A stretch of 64,000 bases of DNA from Polaromonas sp. C04 (GTDB lineage Bacteria; Pseudomonadota; Gammaproteobacteria; Burkholderiales; Burkholderiaceae_C), in contig NZ_MUNS01000028.1 in the NCBI RefSeq assembly GCF_002002705.1, positions 62,001 through 126,000 of the forward strand. Direction: 5' to 3'. The notes beneath the pieces are model-generated. The model was given only the letters and a program-made list of their open reading frames with translations. It was not told the DNA's origin and did not search any database. How positions within the stretch are numbered: position 1 is the stretch's first letter; every line of letters starts with the position of its first letter. Both the position numbers and the translations under genes were made by a program. This document shows, in pieces, positions 17,898 to 29,655 of this stretch.

Positions 17898-18347
17898 ATG
17901 GCCGGAATCCACATCACCGATATCGAAGCCGCCATCAACTATTGGCGCGACAAGGCGCCGTCGCCGGACGGCGTCACGCTGAGCGCCGAAATCCGCGCGC
18001 TGGCGGAGGTGTATGCGCTAATGGTCTTCTACCATGAGGACGAGGCCGACGAGGCGTCCTTCCCGGCCCGCGCGCTGGCCGCCTGGCGCACCTGGTACGA
18101 CACTACGCCCGACACGCCCTGCATCGCGATTTGCTCGACCAGCCAGGGCGACGCCGTGTGCAAGGGGTGCGGGCGCACCTTCGGCGAAGTGCAGCACTGG
18201 ACCGACATGAGCCCGGCCGAAAAGCGCCACACCTGGCGCCGCATCACGCAGGAAAACACGGCCTGGCGCTTCAACCGCTATGCCGAACGCGCTGCCGAAG
18301 GCTGGGTCCGCCCGGCGACGCCGGCGCCCGCCGCCGCGCCGGCCTGA
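17898..18347 (+). CDS. DUF3717-DUF1289 fusion protein
   Basis: 149 residues from ATG 17898. The N-terminal 65 residues (MAGIHITDIEAAINYWRDKA) match DUF3717, a short helical domain seen in Burkholderiales. The following part is a DUF1289 zinc-knuckle-like domain: CIAICSTSQGDAVCKGCGRT with four cysteines, then WTDMSPAEKRHTWRRI. Ends with an Ala/Pro tail. Function unknown; DUF1289 proteins are often thought of as small Fe-S or zinc proteins. A DUF2007 gene follows after 17 bp in the same direction, so these probably form an operon. Confidence 0.85.
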   Translation: MAGIHITDIEAAINYWRDKAPSPDGVTLSAEIRALAEVYALMVFYHEDEADEASFPARALAAWRTWYDTTPDTPCIAICSTSQGDAVCKGCGRTFGEVQHWTDMSPAEKRHTWRRITQENTAWRFNRYAERAAEGWVRPATPAPAAAPA

Positions 18348-18364
18348 GGCGCCTGCGGTCCGCC

Positions 18365-18667
18365 ATGCTGCGCCTGGCCCAGGCCCCGAACATCGCGATT
18401 GCCACGCTATGGGTTGACGTGCTGCGCCAGGCCGGCTTCGACGCCTCGATGCAGCGCTACTTCCTGGGCGGGGCCGCGGGCGACTTGCCGCCCGACCAGT
18501 GCCTGCCCGAAGTCTGGCTGATGGACAAGGCGCAGGAAGCCGAGGCGCGCAGCCTGCTGCACGCGTTCCAGAACCTGCCGCAGCGGCGCTGGCACTGCGT
18601 GTGCGGCGAACTGGTGGAAGGCGGCTTCGAGCAGTGCTGGCGCTGCGGCGTGCCGCGACCGGCCTGA
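18365..18667 (+). CDS. DUF2007 family protein with C-terminal zinc-ribbon
   Basis: 100 residues. The first 70 (LAQAPNIAIATLWVDVLRQA, YFLGGAAGDLPPDQCLPEVW) match DUF2007, the small 'putative signal transducing protein' fold related to PII. The tail has two Cys-x-x-Cys pairs (WHCVCGELVEGGFEQCWRCG), a zinc-ribbon like that of rubredoxin-type small domains. Function is not known. A copy of the 55-bp element starts 10 bp after its stop codon. Confidence 0.8.
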   Translation: MLRLAQAPNIAIATLWVDVLRQAGFDASMQRYFLGGAAGDLPPDQCLPEVWLMDKAQEAEARSLLHAFQNLPQRRWHCVCGELVEGGFEQCWRCGVPRPA

Positions 18668-18676
18668 AGCGTCGTT

Positions 18677-18730
18677 GCTATTGGAAAAATAGCGGCAAGC
18701 GTATAACTGATATGGGCTAAAGGCCTGAAA
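18677..18730 (+). repeat. 55-bp dispersed element, copy 4 (intergenic)
   Basis: GCTATTGGAAAAATAGCGGC, then AAGCGTATAACTG and ATGGGCTAAAGGCCTGAAA. Lies between the convergent DUF2007 and yaeQ genes and fills most of the 68-bp gap. Here the GCTATT/AATAGC inverted pair is nearly perfect. Confidence 0.78.
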
Positions 18731-18735
18731 CGCCG

Positions 18736-19296
18736 TTATTTCCAGCGCTGGCACTCGATGTCGATGCCGTGCGCGTCGTCGCCCAGCATCAAGGCACCTT
18801 CCTGGATCGTGGCCTGCAACTGCATGCTGCGCTGCGCCAGCCGGGCGAGCAACTGCGAGGCCGCGGTCGGCACCCGGTACACGCTCAGGTTCTGCGGGCG
18901 CGACAGTTTGCCCTCCATCGTGCGCCACCAGATCTCCGCCGCATGCGAGAAGCAGTACAGCACCACCTCGTCGGCCTTGCCGCAGGCCTTGATCAGCGGC
19001 TTGTCCTCGGGCTGACCAACCTCGATCCACAGCCGCGTCTGGCCCGTGAAGTCGCGCAAGAAAACGTCGGGCTCGTCGGGGCTGGACAGGCCCGCGCCGA
19101 ACGCGAGCGTGCCGTCGCCGCCGCACACGCTCTGCAGCTTGTGCGCCTGCAGCGCCAGCGCCACCAGGCGGACCATCATGCGTTCGTCGGTCTCGCTCGG
19201 ATGGCGCGCCAGCGTCAGCGTGTGGTCCGCGTAGTAGCCGTGGTCGATGTCGGCGATCTGCAGGCTCGCCTTGAAGATGGTGGATTTGAGGGCCAT
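18736..19296 (-). CDS. yaeQ: YaeQ family protein
   Basis: 186 residues, the normal length. MALKSTIFKASLQIADIDHG, ARHPSETDERMMVRLVALAL and LWIEVGQPEDKPLIKACGKA are the conserved YaeQ blocks, which have a PD-(D/E)XK nuclease-like fold; no confirmed biochemical activity is known to me. Single gene, convergent with the DUF2007 gene and upstream of a repeat-rich spacer. Confidence 0.95.
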   Translation of the reverse strand: MALKSTIFKASLQIADIDHGYYADHTLTLARHPSETDERMMVRLVALALQAHKLQSVCGGDGTLAFGAGLSSPDEPDVFLRDFTGQTRLWIEVGQPEDKPLIKACGKADEVVLYCFSHAAEIWWRTMEGKLSRPQNLSVYRVPTAASQLLARLAQRSMQLQATIQEGALMLGDDAHGIDIECQRWK

Positions 19297-19330
19297 CAGA
19301 GTCGCCGCTGGCCCGTCTTATAGCGTGCAA

Positions 19331-19517
19331 CGCCGAGCGTGGGGGCCGGCCGCAGCGCCGGGCCGCCCCAAGCAAGGCCAGCCCCCTCGGGGCCGGGCCG
19401 AAGCGTGATGCCTCGGCACGTGCATAGCGTAGGCCCGGCATGGGCTCGCTGCACTGTACAGCTGCGCGCACGGATGTTGCGCGAGCCCAGCGCAGTACGC
19501 GCAGCGACAAGCGTGGA
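19331..19517. repeat. GC-palindromic repeat, split copy
   Basis: The left part (19356-19393: CGCCGGGCCGCCCCAAGCAA followed by GGCCAGCCCCCTCGGGGCC) and the right part (19486-19517: CCCAGCGCAGTACGCGCAGC then GACAAGCGTGGA) together equal the intact copy at 49514-49586, but are separated here by about 92 bp of unrelated sequence. A stray end (GCGTGGGGGCC) precedes it at 19337. Fills the 229-bp gap between yaeQ and purB. Confidence 0.6.
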
Positions 19518-19525
19518 GGTCACGT

Positions 19526-20941
<1,416 letters not shown>

Positions 20942-21042
20942 CTATGCTTGACAAAGTGACCGTGCCAAATTGCGTCGGGGTGAATCTATAGAATCGGGTT
21001 TTCCGGCGGATTTCCCCCGGCAAACCAGCGCCCAAAGTCAAC

Positions 21043-21663
21043 ATGCCCATGAAATTGATCGGATCCGACAGCAGCCCTTACGTGCGCAAGGTGCGCATCG
21101 TGATGGTTGAAAAGAAACTCGACTACCAGTTCGTCACGGAAGACGTCTGGGCGGCGGGCACGGCGATCGGGGCCTCCAATCCGCTGGGCAAGGTGCCGTG
21201 CCTCGTACTTGAAGGCGGCGAGGCAGTGTTCGATTCGCGTGTGATTGTGGAATACCTGGACACGCTGTCGCCAGTGGGCAAGATGATCCCGCCGCCCGGG
21301 CGCGAGCGCGCGGAAGTCAAGACCTGGGAAGCGCTGGCCGACGGCCTGTTAGATGCCGCCATCCTCGCGCGGCTGGAGTCCACCTGGGCCGGGCGCACGG
21401 ATGGGCAGCGCAGCCAGGCCTGGATCGACCGCCAACTGGGCAAAGTGCAGGCCTGCCTCAAGGCGATCAGTCAGGGGCTGGGCGACAAGCCTTTTTGCAG
21501 CGGCATTCACTTGAGCCTGTCCGACATCGCGGTGGGCTGCGCCCTTGGCTATATGGAGTTCCGTTTCCCGCAGATCGGCTGGCGCACCGATCACCCGAAT
21601 CTGGCCAGGCTGCACGACAAGCTGACGCAGCGCCAGAGCTTCATCGACACCCGGCCGGCTTGA
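21043..21663 (+). CDS. Glutathione S-transferase family protein
   Basis: 206 residues; start at 21043 or two codons later (21049). The N-terminal thioredoxin-like domain has GSDSSPYVRKVRIVMVEKKL, NPLGKVPCLVLEGG (cis-proline) and DSRVIVEYLD (glutathione-binding Asp-Ser); the C-terminal domain is helical with LSLSDIAVGCALGYMEFR. Resembles the SspA/YibF-like bacterial GSTs. Substrate unknown; cytoplasmic. Confidence 0.92.
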   Translation: MPMKLIGSDSSPYVRKVRIVMVEKKLDYQFVTEDVWAAGTAIGASNPLGKVPCLVLEGGEAVFDSRVIVEYLDTLSPVGKMIPPPGRERAEVKTWEALADGLLDAAILARLESTWAGRTDGQRSQAWIDRQLGKVQACLKAISQGLGDKPFCSGIHLSLSDIAVGCALGYMEFRFPQIGWRTDHPNLARLHDKLTQRQSFIDTRPA

Positions 21664-21942
21664 GCCGATCGGCGCTGGCGGGCGGCCTCGGCGGCGGCCT
21701 GCCCAATTAAAAATGCTGCGAAACGTCCCGAAGCGAAGCAGAGAGTGAGGGAGGAGGAGAAGCGCCTCGGGGGGGACAACTGGATTGTAAAAACCCGGAA
21801 GGCTTCGCAGCAGAAAACCGGTATATCCAAAACCTGAAGATGGGCTAGTTCTGTCTATGGACACCCGCAGGCGTCAAAGAGTTCCGCCCGCCGGGGGCCG
21901 CCAAAATGTAAAGAATCGAAACGTTTGTGCGCCGGCGCCCGC
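21664..21942. other. Intergenic stretch between GST and glnE genes
   Basis: About 280 bp with no supported gene. It has a less GC-rich core (21700-21850). TGCTGCGAA (21714-21722) and TTCGCAGCA (21804-21812) form a perfect 9-bp inverted repeat about 81 bp apart, with a purine-rich run (GAGGGAGGAGGAGAAG) between. This could be the relic of a small inserted element. Confidence 0.35.
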
Positions 21943-24702
21943 TCAGCCGAACACCGCGGCCCACAGCGCCAGCACCGCGTCCCGCTCGGCCTGCAGCGCG
22001 GGCGGGCTGACCTGGGTGGGCTCTTCGTTCAGGCGCGCGCGGTGCTGCACGCGGCGCAGTTCGCGGTAGGCGCGCGCGGCCGCCTCGCCGATGCCGCGCG
22101 CCAGCAGGCCGCAGGCCTCGGCGCGCTGCAGCAGCGCGATATTGCCGACGTTGGGACGCAGCTCAGGGTGCTGCCTGGATTGCGACAGCACCAGGAACTG
22201 CACCGCGAATTCGGCATCCACCATGCCGCCCGCACTGTGCTTGACGTCGAAGCGGTCGCCCTTGACCGGCCTGGCGGCGCGCACCTTGTCGCGCATCGCC
22301 ACGATCTCGCCGCGCAGGGCGCCGGCATCGCGCGGTGCCGTGATGACGGCCTCGCGTACCGCGTCGAAGCGCGCGCGCAGCGTATCTTCGCCGAGCACGA
22401 AGCGCGCGCGCGTCATGGCCTGGTGCTCCCAGGTCCAGGCGGTGTTGCTGCCGCGCTGCTGCTGGTAGTTCGCGTAGGCCTCGAAGCTGGTGACGAGCAG
22501 GCCCGAGTTGCCGTTCGGGCGCAGCGCGGTGTCGATCTCGAACAGGTCGCCCTCGCCGGTCTTCACGCTGAGCCAGTTGATCAGCTTGCGCACCAGCGCG
22601 GCGTAGGCTTCCGGGGCGCGTTCATCCGCGTCCTCGTAGACGAACACGATGTCTAGGTCGCTGCCGTAGCCGAGTTCCTTGCCGCCGAGCTTGCCGTAGC
22701 CGATGATGGCAAACAGCGGCTCCTCGCGGTGCCGGTTTTTCAGGCGCTGCCAGCACCAGCGCACCGTGACGCGCAGCACACTGTCGGCCAGCGCGCTCAG
22801 GTCGTCGGCCACCTGCTCGACCGTGATGCGGCCTTCCACATCGCGCGCCAGCGTGCGAAACACCTCGGCGTGGTGGGCGCGGCGCAGCAGATTCAGCAGG
22901 GTCTCGTCGTCGTCCTCTTTGGTGCGCGCCAGTGCGCTGCGGCGCTGCTCGAGTTCCTGCTCGAACTCGGCGGGCGCGAAGCGCTCGGCCAGCATGCTGT
23001 CGTTGGCCAGCTCGTCGATCACGCCGGGGTGCTGCACCAGGTAGCGCGCGGGCCAGCGCGCGGCGCCCAGCAGGCGCAGCAACCGCTCATGCACCTGAGG
23101 GCGTTCCAGCAGCAGGGCCAGGTAGCTCTCGCGGCGCAGCAGCGGCTCGATCCAGTCGGCCAGGCGCACGGCGCCGTCCTCAACGACGGTGCCCTGCGCC
23201 AGCCACTGCGCGGTGCGCTCAAGCAGCCGCAGCAGGCGCGCCCGAGCCTCGTCGCGCAGCGCCAGCACGCGCGGGTGTTCCTGCCACTGCCGGATGCGCT
23301 CGCGAAAGCGCTCGGGCATCTGCGCCAGCAGGTCCTCCAGTTCGGGCGTCGCCGCTTTGGCGCCGCCGTGGCAGCCGCGGCAGGTCCTTTCGTCGGCGCC
23401 GCCCAGGAGCGTGTCGAACTCCTGCGCCACCAGCTCGCGGTGCATGTCGAGATCGCTCAGGAACGGGCACACGCTGGCATAGCCCAGGGTGTGGGCGATC
23501 CAGGCCAGGTCGTCGTCGCGGGTCGGCAGCACGTGTGTCTGCTGATCGTCCAGGTACTGGATGCGGTGCTCCACGCGACGCAGGAATTCGTAGGCGCGGG
23601 AGAGCGCGTCTGCGGTGGCCTGCGGCATCAGTCCGGCATGCGCCACGCGCTTGAGCGCATCCTGCGTGGGGCGCGTGCGCAGCTCGGGAAACTGGCCGCC
23701 GCGCACCACCTGCAGCAGTTGCACGGTGAACTCGATCTCGCGAATGCCGCCGCGCGAGAGCTTCACGTCGTTGGCGCGCTCGGGATGGCCGGCGCTGCGC
23801 TTGGCCGCGTGCTCGCGAATCTGGCGGTGCAGGATGCGCAGCGCATCGAACACGTTGTAGTCCAGGTAGCGCCGGAACACAAAGGGCAGCACCACGCCGC
23901 GCAGCGCCTGCGCCGAGCGGTTTTCAATCGCGGCGCGGGGCGCCACCACGCGGCTTTTCAGCCAGGCAAAGCGCTCCCACTCGCGCCCCTGCGCCTGCAG
24001 GTAGTCCTCCAGCGCGCCGAGCGAGACGGCAGAGGGGCCGGAGTTGCCGTGCGGACGCAGCGCCAGGTCCACGCGAAACACCAGGCCGTGCTCGGTGGTT
24101 TCACCGATCAGGCCGTAGATGATCTTCACCGCCTTGGCGAAATACTCGTGATTCGACAGGCGGTTGCGGCCTTGTTCGATGCCGGCGCTCTCGCCATCGT
24201 GGTCGTAGACGTAGATCAGGTCGATGTCGCTCGACACATTGAGTTCGCGCGCGCCGAGCTTGCCCATGCCCACGACCCACATCTGGGCGCGCCCTCCATT
24301 CGGCGCCAGCGGCGCGCCGTGGCGCGCATCGAGTTCGGCGAAGGCCTGCGTGCAGGCCGCATCGAGCGCCAGCTCCGCCAGTTCGGTGACGGCACGCGTG
24401 ACCACGGCCAGGGGCGCCTGCTGGTCGCAGTCGAGCGTGATCAGGCGCTCCAGCACCAGCTGGCGCAGCACGCGCAGCGCAGCACCGCACGCCAGGCCCT
24501 GGGCCTGCAACGCCGCCAGTGCCTGGCGCATGCCGGCGCGTTCCGGCGCGCCCGCGGGCAGCAAGGGCAACTGGCTCTCATAGCGCCGGTGCAGGCGCTG
24601 CAGGAAGCGCGAATGCATTGAGAGCGGTGCGGGAGCGCCGGCTGCGGCGTTTAACAAAACTTCACCCCCCGGTGCTGAACCCACAGAGCTGCTGCGGGTC
24701 AT
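21943..24702 (-). CDS. glnE: Bifunctional glutamine synthetase adenylyltransferase/deadenylase
   Basis: Up to 919 residues. Two nucleotidyltransferase domains are visible: VGMGKLGARELNVSSDIDLI (N-terminal, deadenylylating) and GYGKLGGKELGYGSDLDIVF (C-terminal, adenylylating), each followed by its helical partner (FRVDLALRPHGNSG; FEIDTALRPNGNSG). GlnE switches glutamine synthetase off and on in response to PII and glutamine. Start is uncertain: ATG 24702 (AGGA three bases upstream) leaves only 25 bp to the divergent next gene; TTG 24657 has a better placed GGGTGAAG; ATG 24618 (MHSRFLQRLHRRY) has no ribosome site. I use 24702. Confidence 0.95.
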   Translation of the reverse strand: MTRSSSVGSAPGGEVLLNAAAGAPAPLSMHSRFLQRLHRRYESQLPLLPAGAPERAGMRQALAALQAQGLACGAALRVLRQLVLERLITLDCDQQAPLAVVTRAVTELAELALDAACTQAFAELDARHGAPLAPNGGRAQMWVVGMGKLGARELNVSSDIDLIYVYDHDGESAGIEQGRNRLSNHEYFAKAVKIIYGLIGETTEHGLVFRVDLALRPHGNSGPSAVSLGALEDYLQAQGREWERFAWLKSRVVAPRAAIENRSAQALRGVVLPFVFRRYLDYNVFDALRILHRQIREHAAKRSAGHPERANDVKLSRGGIREIEFTVQLLQVVRGGQFPELRTRPTQDALKRVAHAGLMPQATADALSRAYEFLRRVEHRIQYLDDQQTHVLPTRDDDLAWIAHTLGYASVCPFLSDLDMHRELVAQEFDTLLGGADERTCRGCHGGAKAATPELEDLLAQMPERFRERIRQWQEHPRVLALRDEARARLLRLLERTAQWLAQGTVVEDGAVRLADWIEPLLRRESYLALLLERPQVHERLLRLLGAARWPARYLVQHPGVIDELANDSMLAERFAPAEFEQELEQRRSALARTKEDDDETLLNLLRRAHHAEVFRTLARDVEGRITVEQVADDLSALADSVLRVTVRWCWQRLKNRHREEPLFAIIGYGKLGGKELGYGSDLDIVFVYEDADERAPEAYAALVRKLINWLSVKTGEGDLFEIDTALRPNGNSGLLVTSFEAYANYQQQRGSNTAWTWEHQAMTRARFVLGEDTLRARFDAVREAVITAPRDAGALRGEIVAMRDKVRAARPVKGDRFDVKHSAGGMVDAEFAVQFLVLSQSRQHPELRPNVGNIALLQRAEACGLLARGIGEAAARAYRELRRVQHRARLNEEPTQVSPPALQAERDAVLALWAAVFG

Positions 24703-24727
24703 AATTCCTGCCACGTCCTGATGCCTG

Positions 24728-27700
24728 ATGAATGAACTGACACCCTCCCCCTCGCGGCGGCTCCGAGCCTTCTCTGTTGCAGTGCAATGGGTGTTGTGGT
24801 TGTTGCTGGGTGCATGGCTGTTGCTGGGGCTGGCCTGGGGCGGGCTGCACGGCTGGATTGTGCCGCGAATCGGCGAGTTTCGCCCGATGCTCGAAATCCA
24901 GGCCAGCAAGGCACTGGGGGTACCGGTGCGCATCGGCGCCATCAGTGCGCAATCCACCGGCATGATCCCCTCGTTCGAGCTGCGCGACGTGACCCTGCTC
25001 GACGGCGCTGGCCGGGTGGCGCTGCGGCTGCCGCGCGTGCTGGCCGCGCTGTCGCCACGCTCGCTCTTAAGGCTGGGCTTCGAGCAGTTGTACATCGACC
25101 GGCCGGAGCTCGACATCCGCCGCACCGCGGACGGGAAAATCCTGGTCGGCGGGCTGGACTTCTCCAGCACCACCAGCCACGACGCCCGTGCGCTCGACTG
25201 GTTTTTTTCGCAAACCGAGTTTGTGATCCACGACGGCCTGCTGCGCTGGAGCGATGAGCAGCGCGGCGCGCCGCCGCTGGTGCTCCAGCAGGTCGATTTC
25301 GTGCTGCGCAACAAGGCGCGCAGCCACGCCATGCGCATCGACGCCACACCGCCGCCGCAGTGGGGCGAACGCTTTCACCTGGCAGCGCTGCTACGCCAGC
25401 CGCTCCTCGCCCGCCATAGCGGGCAATGGCAGCAGTGGGTAGGGCAGGTGTACGCCGACTTCGCGCGCGTCGATCTGGCGCAGTTGCACAGCTACGCCGA
25501 TCTGCCGGATCTCACGGTGGAGCGCGGCAACGGCGCGGTGCGGGCCTGGGCCGACGTGAGCCATGGGCGGTTTACCGGCGGCACCTTCGATGTGGCGCTG
25601 GCCGAGGTCGCTGCCACGCTCGGGCCGCAGCTGCAGCCGCTGGTCCTGCAGTCGGTGGTCGGGCGGTTCGGGGGCCGGCTGCTGGCGGGCGGGTTCAACT
25701 TTTCCACGCAGGGGCTGCAGTTCAGCACGCCGGACGGTTTGCGCTGGCCCGGCGGCAATGCGCAGGTGACCTACACGCAAGCCGAGGGGCGCGTGCCGGC
25801 GCAAGGCGAGGTGCGGGCCGACAAGCTGGATCTGGCAGCCCTCACGCAAATCGCCGACCGCCTTCCCCTGAGCCCCGGCGCCCACGCGGCGCTCGCCGCC
25901 TACGCGCCCAAAGGCCTGGTCGAGCAGGTTGCCGGCAGTTGGCAGGGGCTGCTGGAGGCGCCCGTCAAGTTCAGCGCGCGCGGGCGCGTGGTGCAACTGG
26001 AGATTGCCGCGCAGCCCGCTGCGGCGCCACCCGGCCCGCCGGCCCACGTGCCTGTGAGTGCGCCAGTGGGCACGCCGGGTGTTCGCGGCGCAACGGTGGA
26101 CTTCGACCTGACCCAGTCGAGCGGTAAGGCCCGGATCGCCATCCAGGCCGGCGCCCTGGACCTGCCGGGCGTGTTCGAGGACCCGGTGGTGCCGCTGGAC
26201 CAGCTGGCCGCCGATGTGCAGTGGCAGGTCAACGGCGAGCAGATTGCCACGCAGCTCACGAATGTGAAATTCTCCAACGCGGACGCCCAGGGCGATCTGC
26301 AGCTCAGCTGGAAGACCAGCGACCCCGCGCACTCGCCCAGCCATGCGCGTTTTCCCGGCGTGCTGGACCTGCAGGGCAGCCTGGCGCGGGCGCAGGCCGC
26401 GCGCGTGTACCGCTACCTGCCGCTGGTGCTACCGGCATCGGTGCGCGACTATGTGCGCGACGCCGTGCTGGCGGGCAGCGCCAGCACGGTCAAGTTTGTC
26501 GTCAAGGGCGATCTGCACGACCTCCCGTTTGCCGATCCCAAACAAGGTGAATTCCACGTTGCGGCGAATCTGCAAAACACCACGTTTGCGTTTGTGCCGC
26601 GCAGCCTGCAGTCGGCGGGCGAGCTGCCCTGGCCGGCGCTGACCCAGCTCTCCGCCACGCTGGTGTTCGACCGCCAGTCCATGCAGATCAAGGGTGCCAC
26701 GGGCAAGTTTGCGGGCGCGGGCGGTCTGCCGGTCACCAAGGCCGATGCGCAGATTGCCGACCTGGCGCATGCCGCCACCGTGGTGGTGGATGCGCAGACG
26801 AAAGGTCCGCTCAAGGACATGCTGGGCTTTGTGGCGGGCTCGCCGCTGGATGCCATGACGGGGCAGGCCCTGAGCCAGGCCAGTGCCAGCGGCCCGGCCG
26901 ACCTGAAGCTGCATCTGGAGCTGCCGATTCACAGCATGGCCAAATCCAAAGTGCTGGGCAGCGTGACGCTGGCCGGCAACGACCTGCAGATGTCGCCCGG
27001 CACGCCGCTGCTGGGCAAGGCGCAGGGCGTGGTCAGCTTCACCGAGAGCGGGTTTGCCATCAACGGCGGGCAGGCGCGCATGCTGGGCGGCGACATCCGC
27101 ATCGAGGGCGGCATGCGCGCGCCCACCGCCGCGCAGCCCGACTCGCCGATCGTGATCCGGGCCCAGGGCAGCGTCACGGCGCTGGCCCTGCAGCAGGCGC
27201 GCGAGCTGGGGGCTGTCGCGCGGCTCGCGCAAAACGCCACGGGCAGCACCACCTATGCCGCGGTGCTGGGGTTTCGCAAGGGTGTGCCCGATCTGTCGGT
27301 GACGAGCAGCCTGCAGGGGCTCGCGCTGAACCTGCCCGCGCCGCTGAACAAGAGCGCGGACGCAGCCCTGCCGCTGCACCTGGAGAGCAGACGGCTGCCC
27401 GGTGCCGCAGGCCAGGCGCAGGACCAGTTGAGCCTGGAGATCGGGCGCATCGCCTCTGCGACGTATGTGCGCGATCTCTCCGGCGCACAGGCGCGGGTCG
27501 TGCGCGGTGCCATCGGCGTCGGCTTGGGCGCGGGCGAGGCGCCCTCGCTGCCCGATGCGGGCGTGGTCGCCAGCGTGAATCTGGAGCGTCTCGATCTGGA
27601 TGCGTGGCAGGCGCTGCTGCACCGGGCCGCCACGCCTGGCGCGGGCGCGGTTGCGTCCCAGGCGGCTACGCCGGTCGCCACGCCCGCCGACGAATCCGAC

Positions 27701-28827
27701 TACCTGCCCACGGTGGTGGCGCTGCGCGCGCGCGAGTTGACGGTGCAGGGGCGCACGCTGCACAACGTCGTGGTGGGGGGCTCGCGCGATGGACGCACCT
27801 GGCGCGCCAATCTGGATGCCGACGAACTCGATGGCTACGCCGAGTACCGGCCCCCGTCGGGCGCGGGCGCCGGGCGCGTGTACGCACGGCTGGCGCGCCT
27901 GAAGATCGCCGCGAGTTCCACCAGCAAGGTCGAGGAGCTGCTCGAGAAGCCGACCGACAGCGTGCCGGCGCTGGATATCGTGGTGGACGATTTCGAGCTC
28001 AAGGGCAAGCGGCTCGGGCGCGTCGAGATCGACGCCGTGAATCGCGGCCCGGCGGCCGCGGCGCGCGAAGCCGGCGTCCGCGAGTGGCGGCTGAACAAGC
28101 TCAACATCACCCTGCCGGAGGCCACCTTCAGCGCGACTGGCAACTGGGCCGCGCCCGACGCGCAGGCCGCAGCGCCAGGCGGACTGCGCCGCACGATGAT
28201 GAATTTCAAGCTGGACATCAACGACTCGGGCGCGCTGCTGGCGCGCTTCGGCATGAAGGACGTGATCCGCCGGGGCAAAGGCACGATGCAGGGCCAGGTG
28301 ACCTGGACCGGCTCCCCGTTCACCCTGGACTACCCGACGATGGGCGGGCAGTTCAACGTCAACATCGAGAGCGGGCAGTTCCTCAAGGCCGATCCCGGCC
28401 TGGCCAAGCTGCTCGGCGTGCTCAGCCTGCAGTCGCTGCCGCGGCGCCTCACGCTCAATTTCAGCGACGTGTTCAGCGACGGTTTCGCGTTCGACTTCGT
28501 GCGCGGCGACGTCAAGATCAACCATGGCATCGCCGCCACCAACAACCTGCAGATGAAGGGCGTCAACGCGGCCGTGCTGATGGACGGCCAGGCCGATCTG
28601 GATCGCGAGACGCAGAGCATCCGCGTGGTGGTGGTGCCCGAACTCAACGCCGGCACGGCGTCCCTGATCGCCACCGCGATCAACCCGGCCATCGGCCTGG
28701 GCAGCTTTCTGGCGCAGTATTTCCTGCGGCGCCCGCTGATGGAAGCGGCAACCCAGGAGTTCCACATCGACGGGACCTGGACCGACCCCAAAATCACCAG
28801 GGTGGAGCACAAGACAGGAGTCACACA

Positions 28828-28831
<4 letters not shown>
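24728..28831 (+). CDS. YhdP family AsmA-like large periplasmic protein
   Basis: 1367 residues. One N-terminal membrane helix (VQWVLWLLLGAWLLLGLAWG) anchors a very long beta-rich periplasmic body. The N-terminus (WIVPRIGEFRPMLEIQASKA, GVPVRIGAISAQ) and C-terminus (LTLNFSDVFSDGFAFDFVRG, GIAATNNLQMKGVNAAVLMD) match the YhdP/DUF3971 family, one of the AsmA-like proteins thought to carry phospholipid to the outer membrane. Stop overlaps the next start (ATGA), so it is coupled to the amidase gene. Divergent from glnE. Confidence 0.92.
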
Positions 28832-29651
<820 letters not shown>

Positions 29652-29655
<4 letters not shown>

